Below are positions 9,581 through 18,636 of a stretch of 64,000 nt of DNA, piece after piece. The DNA is from Mesorhizobium sp. (lineage in GTDB: Bacteria; Pseudomonadota; Alphaproteobacteria; Rhizobiales; Rhizobiaceae): the NCBI RefSeq assembly GCF_024509055.1, contig NZ_JANINM010000482.1, forward strand, positions 1 to 64,000, in the 5' to 3' direction. How positions within the stretch are numbered: the stretch's first letter is position 1; each line of letters opens with the position of its first letter. The notes under the pieces are model-generated. The model did not search any database and was not told where the DNA came from. It saw only the letters and a list, made by a program, of their open reading frames with translations. Both the position numbers and the translations under genes were made by a program.

Positions 9581-10075
9581 TCATTTGACCATGGCTTTCA
9601 CGCTGTCGTGGACGGCGACATAATGGTCGGCGAAGAATGCCAAGAAAATCGCCAACGATACCGGGTCCGGTTCATCATAGCCAATTGCCTGAAACCATTG
9701 ACGGCACCAGGTAAGCTTTTTGTCTTTGTCAGGATCAACGAGAGTCCCTAGGTCTGCCATGGCCGCCTTCATTTCTTGCAACCGGGCCGCACCACTTGGC
9801 GTTTCGGGTGAATTAGGGAAGACAATGCGCTCGTATTCCAGCTGCGTCTGGTGGAGCAAAGGCTCTTTCTTCGCCTGCAATACCAGGTTCCTCAACACCA
9901 TTGCTTCGCGATAGAGAAAGACCTTTGCGCGGAAGCGTTCGTGAAACGCCAGAGGCAAATCGTAGGTTTCCGGAGTGGCCTGCGCTTGGTCCTCGACTGC
10001 ACATATTCGGTGAAGCAACTCGGCCATAACGGGCGGGGTCGTTACTAACTGACGTTTCTTGGTGAACCAGCCCAT
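9581..10075 (-). CDS. Hypothetical protein (164 aa)
   Basis: ORF with ATG start, amphipathic helical composition. Confidence 0.45.
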   Translation of the reverse strand: MGWFTKKRQLVTTPPVMAELLHRICAVEDQAQATPETYDLPLAFHERFRAKVFLYREAMVLRNLVLQAKKEPLLHQTQLEYERIVFPNSPETPSGAARLQEMKAAMADLGTLVDPDKDKKLTWCRQWFQAIGYDEPDPVSLAIFLAFFADHYVAVHDSVKAMVK

Positions 10076-10567
10076 TCAGATCAGTCCTTCGACTAGCTGC
10101 TAGCGAATTCTCATCGGACCTTTCCGGTAGCCTCGGCTCAGGTTCGAGAGGCATCATACTAAGCCGCTGCCGGCAGCGGTTCCAAGTAGGTAGCGCCTGG
10201 CACTACGCTGCCTTCGGTCACCACGTTTGCTTTGCTCCGCCTGTGCTCCGCCTGCAAATCCCGGCACAGCCGCAGCGCCGCTCGCAAAAGGGTCGGCCAG
10301 CACCCCAAAGGCTCCCGCGCCTCGCAACTAACTTCCCAGTCGGAGAATCGCCCTTGAGATTCCGTTGGAGACAAGCGAGATTGGCGCGTTATTAGAGACG
10401 TAGTTTTCGGATTTTCCCTGGGGGCCACGCGCAGTGCGGCAGATATAGCCCTTGAGCCTTTTGCTAGGGGTGAGCTTGTGCGATGTTTGGGTTTTTCAAG
10501 AAAAATAAGCGGATCGAATCCGAATTTGCACGGGCGCTTGAGTTTGACAATTTGACCTACGCGAAGG

Positions 10568-11098
10568 TTGTTTCCGACCATGTTCGAGAACATGGACTCG
10601 ATGACGCGGGCGCATGTTGTCGTGGCTTACGAAAACCTGCTTCCTCACCTCACCGCCTACTGGCAAGTCGCCAAGGAGAGGGGCGAAGACGGTTCAGTTG
10701 AACAGTTTATCGGCATGGCGGCCAAGCGCCTCGACGAGGTCGGTAACGACGAAATCCAATCGCGGCGTTGGGCCTGGTTTCTCTTTGCCGCGATGCTGGG
10801 GCGGCTAGAAAAACTGTCCTTCAAGAACCCTGCGATCGTGCAGACTGGCGCTAAGATATGGTGCGCACTTGTGAGTGAGATTCCACGCTTGAAAGGGCTG
10901 CTTCCTAATAATGTGGTCTGGAAACCGGAAGAAAAGGAATGGTTCAACTTGTCGATGGACGATGACACGCTGATCCAATTTGCGATCAACAATGTGATCC
11001 CGCCGATGTTTGCGAAGCATGAAAGCGTTCAGGTTTTCGCAAAATCTCGGCGTCTTTATTATCGGCCTTCCGATTCCCGCTTCGGCATAATTCCTTGA
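10568..11098 (+). CDS. Hypothetical protein (176 aa), possibly N-terminally frameshifted
   Basis: Plausible coding composition; adjacent frame from 10483 encodes MFGFFKKNKRIESEFARALEFDNLTYAKVVSD. Confidence 0.45.
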   Translation: MFPTMFENMDSMTRAHVVVAYENLLPHLTAYWQVAKERGEDGSVEQFIGMAAKRLDEVGNDEIQSRRWAWFLFAAMLGRLEKLSFKNPAIVQTGAKIWCALVSEIPRLKGLLPNNVVWKPEEKEWFNLSMDDDTLIQFAINNVIPPMFAKHESVQVFAKSRRLYYRPSDSRFGIIP

Positions 11099-11174
11099 CG
11101 GCACGGCTTTCCCGCTTCGTCCCTGACGACTCCCGTTCTGCTCCGTTTTTGCAAATGGCCGTTCCGTTTTTGCG

Positions 11175-11699
11175 TCATCCGGGCAGCCACCCAACCCCAT
11201 GGGGAGGCCCGTCAGGGCCGATCCTTGGGTCGGTTGGGATATCTGAAAGTCCCTTGTCGGAATCCGCGAATTCGGCCGTTTCAAAACCTTCACCGTCCGA
11301 ATCCATCCACGCCGATTCCGAATCCGCGCCTTCCTCGTAAAGAGCCTTGCAGGCATCGCGAAGGTCTTCACGCGCGGCGCGCCTCTGTGCCTCCGCCTGC
11401 ATCTCTGCCTCGACCTTCCGTCGCTTCTCCTCTACCATGGCTTGAGCCGTGGCCTTGTCCGTAATTGTCCATTCTTCGACCCGAAGCAGAATCTGGTCGT
11501 ACGGAGAATCCGAGGGGCGCACGATGACCCACCCGCCGGCATCATCGACGGTCAGGATCATTTCCCCGCCCTCCAGGGCATCGGCCGCTGCCTTCCTTTC
11601 TCCAGCCGTGCCGGCGAGGACGACGACAGGGGCGGCTACCAGTGAGCGCCGGTGTACTCGCGAACCTTGAGGGAAGTCCCTTGTCAACCGGCGCTCCAT
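11175..11699 (-). CDS. Hypothetical protein (174 aa)
   Basis: Charged helical region ATAQAMVEEKRRKVEAEMQAEAQRRAAREDLRDACKALYEEG; start uncertain. Confidence 0.4.
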   Translation of the reverse strand: MERRLTRDFPQGSRVHRRSLVAAPVVVLAGTAGERKAAADALEGGEMILTVDDAGGWVIVRPSDSPYDQILLRVEEWTITDKATAQAMVEEKRRKVEAEMQAEAQRRAAREDLRDACKALYEEGADSESAWMDSDGEGFETAEFADSDKGLSDIPTDPRIGPDGPPHGVGWLPG

Positions 11700-12045
11700 G
11701 GCGTGGGGTGCACGCCATTGGTCAACGATAACGCCGCCTAGTGATTGCCCTCATCCGCCGATTGGATGACGAATTGAGCCCGGCCTTCTTTGAGGCGGCA
11801 AGCACAGGAGTGACAGGCCAGGCCGGGAAGCGGCGGCGACACGTCGCTGCCTTGAGTTTCTCGTCCACGGCGCCTCCGTCTCAACGGCGTAGACCGAGGT
11901 AATCGAATCCTAAGCCCGGTTCCCTGCTTGCAAATTGAGTCCTACCGCTGCCTCCAGAGCGCCTCTGGCGACTTGGTACGCTCGCACAGGATTCGGTCCG
12001 TAAGGACATCTCGAAACCAAAGCCGCAGCGCTACGTGTAAGGGGG

Positions 12046-12624
12046 CTAGACTTCCGGACTGGCCAACGTCCAGCCTCGACCTTTAACGTGCTGGAATTCG
12101 TCGTTATGCCGTCGAAGGGCCGCCCGAACCAGTTCCACAGGATCGGCGGATTGAATCCGAACGCCTATCTCGTCCATCTTCGCCTTGATCTCCCGTTGCA
12201 TCAAGGGCCGACCAGCATCCCTAAGGATTCTTCGTGCGGCGTCGCGGATTCGCTCGGACTCGCTTGTTTCGGCGTCGCGGATTCGCTCGGACCCGGTTGG
12301 TTTGGCATCGCGGATTCCCTCGGATCCGCCGGCGCTTTCGTTGCCCGTCTCAGCAGGCAATCTTGGGTTCGAAGATTCAATCGGCAAAGAGCCCACTTGG
12401 AAACCGCGCATAGCAACCAATTCGGCCTTGAATACTTCAATGCTCTTCCGAGTCCGGACGATCTCCGCACTCCGAGCAGCTTCGAATTCCTCAAGCTTTG
12501 TCCGGTATTCCTGTGCAGCTTTTCGGAATAGAGCGAGTTCCGCCTCTTGTTCTTGGACGCGAGTTTCCATCGCCTCCAAAAGGTTCTCCAAGATCTGCTG
12601 GGGCTCTGTCACGGGGGACTCCAA
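12046..12624 (-). CDS. Coiled-coil protein with 11-aa repeats and C-terminal HARE-HTH-like winged helix
   Basis: N-terminal heptad-like helices, repeats around (S/T)xSERIRDA, C-terminal ARRILRDAGRPLMQREIKAKMDEIGVRI...VRAALRRHNDEFQHVKGRGWTLA. Confidence 0.6.
   Translation of the reverse strand: MESPVTEPQQILENLLEAMETRVQEQEAELALFRKAAQEYRTKLEEFEAARSAEIVRTRKSIEVFKAELVAMRGFQVGSLPIESSNPRLPAETGNESAGGSEGIRDAKPTGSERIRDAETSESERIRDAARRILRDAGRPLMQREIKAKMDEIGVRIQSADPVELVRAALRRHNDEFQHVKGRGWTLASPEV
12239..12337. repeat. 33-bp tandem repeats (~3 copies) inside the 192-aa ORF
   Basis: gcgtcgcggattcgctcggactcgcttgtttcg / gcgtcgcggattcgctcggacccggttggtttg / gcatcgcggattccctcggatccg... Confidence 0.8.
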
Positions 12625-12698
12625 AATGATCGGAGCAAGTCAGTTGTGGACGTCCGCAGTTGCAGGTATGTTCCGAGTAGTGATTCGGACATAAAAAT

Positions 12699-12730
12699 TC
12701 GGGTGAGCGCGGTGCAACGCGCTCACCCGA
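12699..12730. repeat. Perfect 13-bp inverted repeat TCGGGTGAGCGCG-gtgcaa-CGCGCTCACCCGA
   Basis: Read directly; lies in the non-coding region upstream of the recombinase trio. Confidence 0.9.
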
Positions 12731-13081
12731 GTGATCCGACTTCCAAACCCGTCAGGAAAGGAGGCCGCATGCAGCCTCTGTAGCATCATCTCCTCCATCA
12801 CGCCACTGTTTTGATCGGTTCTCCAACTGTCGGTGACGCCGAATGCTGGACGTGCCTGAAAACAAGGTGTTTCGGGGCTGATTGCGTCCGTCCTTACTTG
12901 GCCATGTATGCAGTTTTCCGTTTGCGAAAGCGCACTGACCGGATGCTTGCAATCGAACCGCCCCTGAAAGGGGCGGGTCGTGCTGACGTGATTCGCTGAC
13001 ATCATCAAATCGCTCGACCGTGCGTCCGCCACCGTGGACGTGGCACGGACACGCCCGACTATGCTCGACAAGAGGTGAATA

Positions 13082-14680
13082 ATGAATCTGAAACCTGCAC
13101 AAACCTTGCGTCCGAAAAGGCGCCATCTAAACCTTGCGCTGCTCGAACGCGGACGTCACCATCTGATTGTCCGTCAGACGGTATACGAGGATGGCATGCC
13201 AAAAAAGCGTCCCGTCCTATGGATAATAATCCCGGGGGCGGATGGACTGCTCCGAATATTCCGATACGAGCCGCTTCTGGAGTACTACGCGGATCACTCC
13301 GCGATGTCCTACACATGGATGAAGAATGCTGCACGGGCCGTCGGTGCGCTGTTTGACCACTCCTTGGCGGTTGGTGCGTCTCCATCCTTCGACCAATGGA
13401 GGGAACAAGGCGGGCTCCAGCGGCGCCTGGTGCGGGGTCTCGCCCGTTCGCTTGCTCACGGCACAATGGAGATCGGTCCCGACGGACGCACCGTTGATCC
13501 AACGCGTCTCTATTGGAGCCCTCGAGGAAAGCGCCAGGCGGCCGTCCTCCTGTCCGCTCTGACCCTCCATTTTAGGTGGTTTCAGAACGAACCGTCGGCC
13601 GCCAAGTGGGCCCAAGCGACTTCCACTGATGCAATCGCCAAGTCGCCACGGGTGGCCCTCAGCCTTGCAACGGAACTTATGATCCGCAGGCACAACTCAT
13701 TGCTCGGGCATTTGAAAGGGTTGGAACGGGAACCGGCGCACGCGTTTCCCGGAGTGATTGAGCCGAGCAGAAGGGGGACAGGGGCGGTTCCCACGTTTCC
13801 GGCGAAGTATGTTGGTCCTTTTCTCTACGAAGGGTTCAAGGACGAGTCCGGCGAATGCGACGAGGCCGGCCAGTTGCTCGCGCATTTTGCGATCGCGCTC
13901 GGCCTCCGAAAGAGCGAAGGGTTCCATCTCTATAATTCTGACGTGCAATTCATCGGCGACGTTCCGTGGATCTTTTTTCATCATCCCGAATTCGGAAAAA
14001 TTGCAGATGGCGGCAGGTACGTTACTCGCGAGGAATACCTGGAGCGGTTCGGACTTCTGCCACGTAACCGGGATACAGGCAGAAACAAAGCCGGCTGGAA
14101 GGGCATGGCCGACGACGAGCAGGGGACGCCCGGGTATTTCCTCCCGATCCCGTCCCTTCGCCACAGGGTTGCGCAGCTGCTGACCAAGTATCTCTACGTT
14201 ACGCGCCCTGCCATCATGGCTAGGCGCCCCCGCCACCTCCCAGACCATCCATTTCTATTCGTCAGCAGAGGGCGAACCTTAGCGTCGGGCGGCGGAGACA
14301 TCGGAGATCCCTACACGATGACTGCTTTCGAGCATTCTTGGGGGCAGGGCATTAAAAGGGTCGGCTTGCAGTTCGATGACCCTACGATGATGACGCCAAT
14401 CAAGTGGAGAGGAACGACACAGCATGGGGGACGTCACTTCTATGGTAGGTTTCTGTTCACTTCCGGCGTGCCGGGCGACCTTATCCAAAGGTGCATGCAC
14501 CACCGAACGCTCAAAGCCCACCTGGCCTACACGCAGCTGACCCCGTCCGAAATCAACACTCTCCTGAACGACGCCAGCGGAGACTGTTCGCCCGACCAAT
14601 CCTTTCGCAACATGCGCGATGAATTCGCGTCGCAATTTCGGGACCCGCAACGCCAGGAATTTCACCGGCAGTACACCTAG
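13082..14680 (+). CDS. Tyrosine recombinase (GmtY-like)
   Basis: Arg-I box ALGLRKSEGFHLY; box II HGGRHFYGRFLFTSGVPGDLIQRCMHHRTLKAHLAYTQL. Confidence 0.75.
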   Translation: MNLKPAQTLRPKRRHLNLALLERGRHHLIVRQTVYEDGMPKKRPVLWIIIPGADGLLRIFRYEPLLEYYADHSAMSYTWMKNAARAVGALFDHSLAVGASPSFDQWREQGGLQRRLVRGLARSLAHGTMEIGPDGRTVDPTRLYWSPRGKRQAAVLLSALTLHFRWFQNEPSAAKWAQATSTDAIAKSPRVALSLATELMIRRHNSLLGHLKGLEREPAHAFPGVIEPSRRGTGAVPTFPAKYVGPFLYEGFKDESGECDEAGQLLAHFAIALGLRKSEGFHLYNSDVQFIGDVPWIFFHHPEFGKIADGGRYVTREEYLERFGLLPRNRDTGRNKAGWKGMADDEQGTPGYFLPIPSLRHRVAQLLTKYLYVTRPAIMARRPRHLPDHPFLFVSRGRTLASGGGDIGDPYTMTAFEHSWGQGIKRVGLQFDDPTMMTPIKWRGTTQHGGRHFYGRFLFTSGVPGDLIQRCMHHRTLKAHLAYTQLTPSEINTLLNDASGDCSPDQSFRNMRDEFASQFRDPQRQEFHRQYT

Positions 14681-14819
14681 CGACATCGCGCCCAAACAAT
14701 AGCCCGCAAAGCTCTAACGCGAGCCAGCAGTGCCAACTTCGTGGCCGCCTTTCGGCGGAACCCGGTGTGCGCGGCTGCTACATGAGCGGCTCGCTCGACG
14801 CTCGAACAGGAGACGAACA

Positions 14820-17804
14820 ATGACCTATTTCACTACCGCTCAAGGCGAAGGAATCTTCCTTAACCTCGATCATGTTGATCTTCGAGAAGACGGCACCGCA
14901 GACTTCTCGGACGAGGAAGCGAAGGCGCTCAAGCTTATCAAATCGATCGCAAATTCGCGGCCGCTAACTTCGGATCACCTCGCGGCGGTCGACCTTATCT
15001 TCGACAAGGGGATATGCATCTCACCGTACACGATCTTCAAGCTGCCGCTCCATCGCGACGTCTGCAGACACTTGAATGAAACCTCAGTGCCTGGCTGCGA
15101 GTTGCGCTTGGCGCTGGAAGCCGCGGGAGCCTTTGCGTTCCTCGATGGAGTGAACAAAAGGCAGGAATCGCAAGCAATTCTGGAGCGTATACTTGCGGTG
15201 TTCACCGTATCCACTATTGGACTTCAGACCATTAGCGATGCGCCACCAGACTTTGTTCATGCTATTGTCGATTTCTTCCGGTCGAGTGATGGGCTGGATT
15301 GGAACCGGGAGGTGCTGAAGGCTAACAACGTCGCTCGGCAGTGCGTTTCAAACGTTGTCGTGGGCATGGCCAAGGTCTTCAATGACCCCACCCTCACCAA
15401 CAAAGCGCGTAAATACAAAAAAGCACGTAAATACAAGGATGGCGCTGCCGGAAACAACCCGGGCTGGTACGCATTTCAACGTTCGAACGATATCCTTGAT
15501 CAGGAACTTCTAGGCCTTTCTCAAGATTTCTTCGAGGACACACGCATGAGGCCCGGTCTTGTGCAGTCGGCAATAATCAATGTCGCGTCCTGGATGAAGC
15601 AAACCTGCCCGAATGAGAAGGTTCGCGATGTCATCCTGTCCGCTAGTCGCGCCGAGTCTTTCAGTTCATTTCTGGCGAAGAAAAGCGGAGCCACGGCAGG
15701 CAGCAGTCACATGCTCAGCATGCTGCAAGCAGCGCGGAAGCTATCGCTGAGCATCAGCGAGAAACTGGCTGAATACGTTGGCGACAGGGTCCAGTTTGAC
15801 CTTGTGTCCGAGAAGGAAGTCAACAAGGTCAAGAACGAGGTCAAGAGACGCACCAAGCCCAGCAGCGTGCGCTCCCGACCCTTGCCCGAGAAATTGATCC
15901 CGATCATGAGAGAGATCCTTGAAGAAGGTTCCGAAGGTTGGCCCGGGAAAAACTTCAGGGTCGACGTCACCGTCGATGGTTCGGTCGAAAATATCCATTG
16001 CCCTGTCATTCCCTCGCTATTCAGGGTGATGCTGGACATACCACTTCGCATGGGACAGATCCGGCGGCTCGACAGCGGCGAGGGAGACGTTCGCCATTTC
16101 AATGGCGAGAAAATGGAGTGGGAGGACAACAATGGTCCATTGGCTGGATATTGGGCGGATCAAGCCGGCGTATCCCGGGAAGGCTTCGCGACGCGGGGTT
16201 ACGCGATTGAGATCGACGATGAAATAAAACCCGTAACCGGCATCTGGGTGAACACCAATAAGACCGGAGCGCCGTTCGCTATGCCTTGGCACGTGCCCAA
16301 CGTATTAAGAATCTTGTGGGACGTCCGTAGATGGCAAGACAGGTATAATCCGATCTCAGCACCAGTTGGTCCTCAATTATATCTGGATGATCCTGAAAAA
16401 TATCCGGCTTCAACCAAGGAAAGAATGCCGAAGATTTTTCCAATTGGCCGTTTGTTTCCGAGTCGGTACCGCCGGACCCAGGGCCGTATAGTAACCGGTG
16501 GTGAAATACACCATGCGTGGTGTTCAATTCTCTTTGAGATACAACGTCGCTGGAATGCGCAGCATCCAGGAAACCCGGTGACGCTGGCGGAGATCCATCC
16601 GAAGACAAAGCAAGCTTGGCGGCCCCGCTACAGAATCCATGGGTTGCGGGTCCGGGGCCTGACAAACCTTCGGCGCGGTGGAATGCCACTAGATTTGTTG
16701 ATGAAATTCATCGCAGGTCACGCGTCCCTTGCCATGACGATCTCTTACATTACGCCGAGTCCGTCAGAAATAGCCGATATGGTCGATAAGGCCGCTGCGA
16801 GGGCAGAGACGCAGCGCGCGTTTATTGACGATTTGAAGCGGATGGAAGTCGACGAAGCGCTTAAACGAACCGTTTCGCTGTCGCCATCGGCGGCCCGCTC
16901 GGCGATAAAGTCTGGAGCGCAGTTCGAATTTTGCAACGTCGCTATCGGGGTATGCCCGTATGATGGATCGCGTTGTAGCGATGGCGGAGACCTGATCCGG
17001 AAAGACGACAGCCAGGGTGTTTCAAAGGGGGTATATGGACCAGTTGAACCTCGAAATTGCGTGATGTGCAGGCACTTTCTTTCAGGGCCGGCGTGGCTAT
17101 CCGAGCTCATGGCTTACGGTACCAAGCTCTGCGAGCGCATGAGTTACTTGGCAGAAGAGGGAAATAAAATCAATCAGCTTGCCGCGCAATACGATGAGGC
17201 GCGAAGAGACGGGTCGATTAGCGTTGCGGAGTACGAGAACCACTGGGATGATCTCGGTGCAAGCATGCAACAAGTGAAAAATGAGCAAGAAAGGTTGTGC
17301 GCCGCTATATTTAATGTAGAGGTTCTGTCAAACGCCAGCATTAAACTTATCAACGATATCCCGAATAACGATTCTGGCTTGATGCTTGTCGCGAACAGCC
17401 GTTCTTCCTTTGTCGAATACCGGGAAATCACCGAGTACGAACAGGCGGTGCGCATTATCGCTGCAGGCCGGATATACCCGATTCTCGGCGACGAACGGGT
17501 CGAGCGGAAGCGCAATGACTACTCGGAGCTAATGATGTGGAATTCCGGCATGGTGCCTCCCCGGATGGTTACCAAGGCCAGTCCTTGGCATTTGCAGAGG
17601 GCGATGGACCAGTACGCCCTCTTTATAGCCTCGAGGGCATCGCGCGCAGAGATCGAAGGCCTGATCGATGGATCCATGCAGTTGCGCGATCTCGGGTTTG
17701 AGGAGCAGGTTGAAAGTCTATTCAATGCCGCCCTTGGCGAGCCGATCCACCTTTCGGGGGTGGCGCGGCAACACAGCTCTGCAGCCTTGGAGGGGGCGGT
17801 CTAA
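14820..17804 (+). CDS. Large integrase-like protein (GmtZ/VPA1269-like)
   Basis: RMGQIRRL Arg-I box; HGLRVRGLTNLRRGGMPLDLLMKFIAGHASLAMTISYI box II; C-terminal VCPYDGSRC...NCVMCRHFLSGPAWLSEL Cys cluster; start MTYFTT with aggag RBS. Confidence 0.7.
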   Translation: MTYFTTAQGEGIFLNLDHVDLREDGTADFSDEEAKALKLIKSIANSRPLTSDHLAAVDLIFDKGICISPYTIFKLPLHRDVCRHLNETSVPGCELRLALEAAGAFAFLDGVNKRQESQAILERILAVFTVSTIGLQTISDAPPDFVHAIVDFFRSSDGLDWNREVLKANNVARQCVSNVVVGMAKVFNDPTLTNKARKYKKARKYKDGAAGNNPGWYAFQRSNDILDQELLGLSQDFFEDTRMRPGLVQSAIINVASWMKQTCPNEKVRDVILSASRAESFSSFLAKKSGATAGSSHMLSMLQAARKLSLSISEKLAEYVGDRVQFDLVSEKEVNKVKNEVKRRTKPSSVRSRPLPEKLIPIMREILEEGSEGWPGKNFRVDVTVDGSVENIHCPVIPSLFRVMLDIPLRMGQIRRLDSGEGDVRHFNGEKMEWEDNNGPLAGYWADQAGVSREGFATRGYAIEIDDEIKPVTGIWVNTNKTGAPFAMPWHVPNVLRILWDVRRWQDRYNPISAPVGPQLYLDDPEKYPASTKERMPKIFPIGRLFPSRYRRTQGRIVTGGEIHHAWCSILFEIQRRWNAQHPGNPVTLAEIHPKTKQAWRPRYRIHGLRVRGLTNLRRGGMPLDLLMKFIAGHASLAMTISYITPSPSEIADMVDKAAARAETQRAFIDDLKRMEVDEALKRTVSLSPSAARSAIKSGAQFEFCNVAIGVCPYDGSRCSDGGDLIRKDDSQGVSKGVYGPVEPRNCVMCRHFLSGPAWLSELMAYGTKLCERMSYLAEEGNKINQLAAQYDEARRDGSISVAEYENHWDDLGASMQQVKNEQERLCAAIFNVEVLSNASIKLINDIPNNDSGLMLVANSRSSFVEYREITEYEQAVRIIAAGRIYPILGDERVERKRNDYSELMMWNSGMVPPRMVTKASPWHLQRAMDQYALFIASRASRAEIEGLIDGSMQLRDLGFEEQVESLFNAALGEPIHLSGVARQHSSAALEGAV

Positions 17805-18484
17805 TGCCCTCCAGGATCGGCTCCATCATTGCAATTGCGGATATGAAGTCGGCAGGCATCCTTGACGCTTTGCCCGACGGCCGTAAGGCAAAATCCAGCA
17901 TGGAAGGCATCAATGAAATCTGCAGGGCACTGCTTTTGAGAAGGACACCCTTGTGCCCCACTGCAAAACTCGTGGCGGAAGAGGGTCGCAAAGGAAATCC
18001 GCACTTCCCACTCGAGCGGACGATCTTCAACTCCTACAGTAAGGTGGTCAGGATCTGGAAGAAAGCATATTACGATGTAATGAACATCGATGCCGACGCT
18101 CCTATCGATGAAAACGAGGTCGAAAGGATCGATACGTCTGTGATGGAGCCATCGACGGGCGATCTGGTGGACAGGTTGAAGGAGATCGTTTCGGAGCTCC
18201 TGCAGCGCTGCAACGTGTTGAAGCGGATCATCGACGAGGGCGTTCCCGTGCCGGCCGGCGGCCTCCCGGAGGGCATAGGCGCTGACGAGATCATGGCTAG
18301 ACTAAAGGACTGGCTTCAGTCGCTTTACAGTAGTGGTTTCGACCTAAGCGACCTAGGGCTGAAGGTCAGCCGCAAGACGCCGCCCGGAACGAGGATAATG
18401 GGCGGTCCTCTCCTCGACGAATTGAGGACGTTCATCGAGGATTACGAGCGCGTTCAGAAGACACGAAGAGCGAGAAACGACTAG
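17804..18484 (+). CDS. Third protein of the recombinase trio (GmtX-like)
   Basis: 226 aa, TAATG stop/start overlap with the upstream gene indicating translational coupling. Confidence 0.6.
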   Translation: MPSRIGSIIAIADMKSAGILDALPDGRKAKSSMEGINEICRALLLRRTPLCPTAKLVAEEGRKGNPHFPLERTIFNSYSKVVRIWKKAYYDVMNIDADAPIDENEVERIDTSVMEPSTGDLVDRLKEIVSELLQRCNVLKRIIDEGVPVPAGGLPEGIGADEIMARLKDWLQSLYSSGFDLSDLGLKVSRKTPPGTRIMGGPLLDELRTFIEDYERVQKTRRARND

Positions 18485-18564
18485 AAGGCCGGACGACTCT
18501 CGGTTGCATTCTTTGCTACGTTTCTGAAAACAGTTGGCGCGCGCATTGCCGACATTTTGAGATA

Positions 18565-18597
18565 GCCGCCGATGTGCTGGGAGGCGACATCGGCGGC
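18565..18597. repeat. 11-bp inverted repeat GCCGCCGATGT-N11-ACATCGGCGGC downstream of the trio
   Basis: Perfect arms between the trio stop and the tRNA 3' end. Confidence 0.8.
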
Positions 18598-18636
18598 GCG
18601 GCCTTCGAACGCCGCACACTATTGTCGGTGCGTAAT

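Noticed and set aside
12239-12337. 33-bp repeats as a CRISPR array
   Set aside because: Repeats are contiguous without spacers and encode an in-frame 11-aa protein repeat
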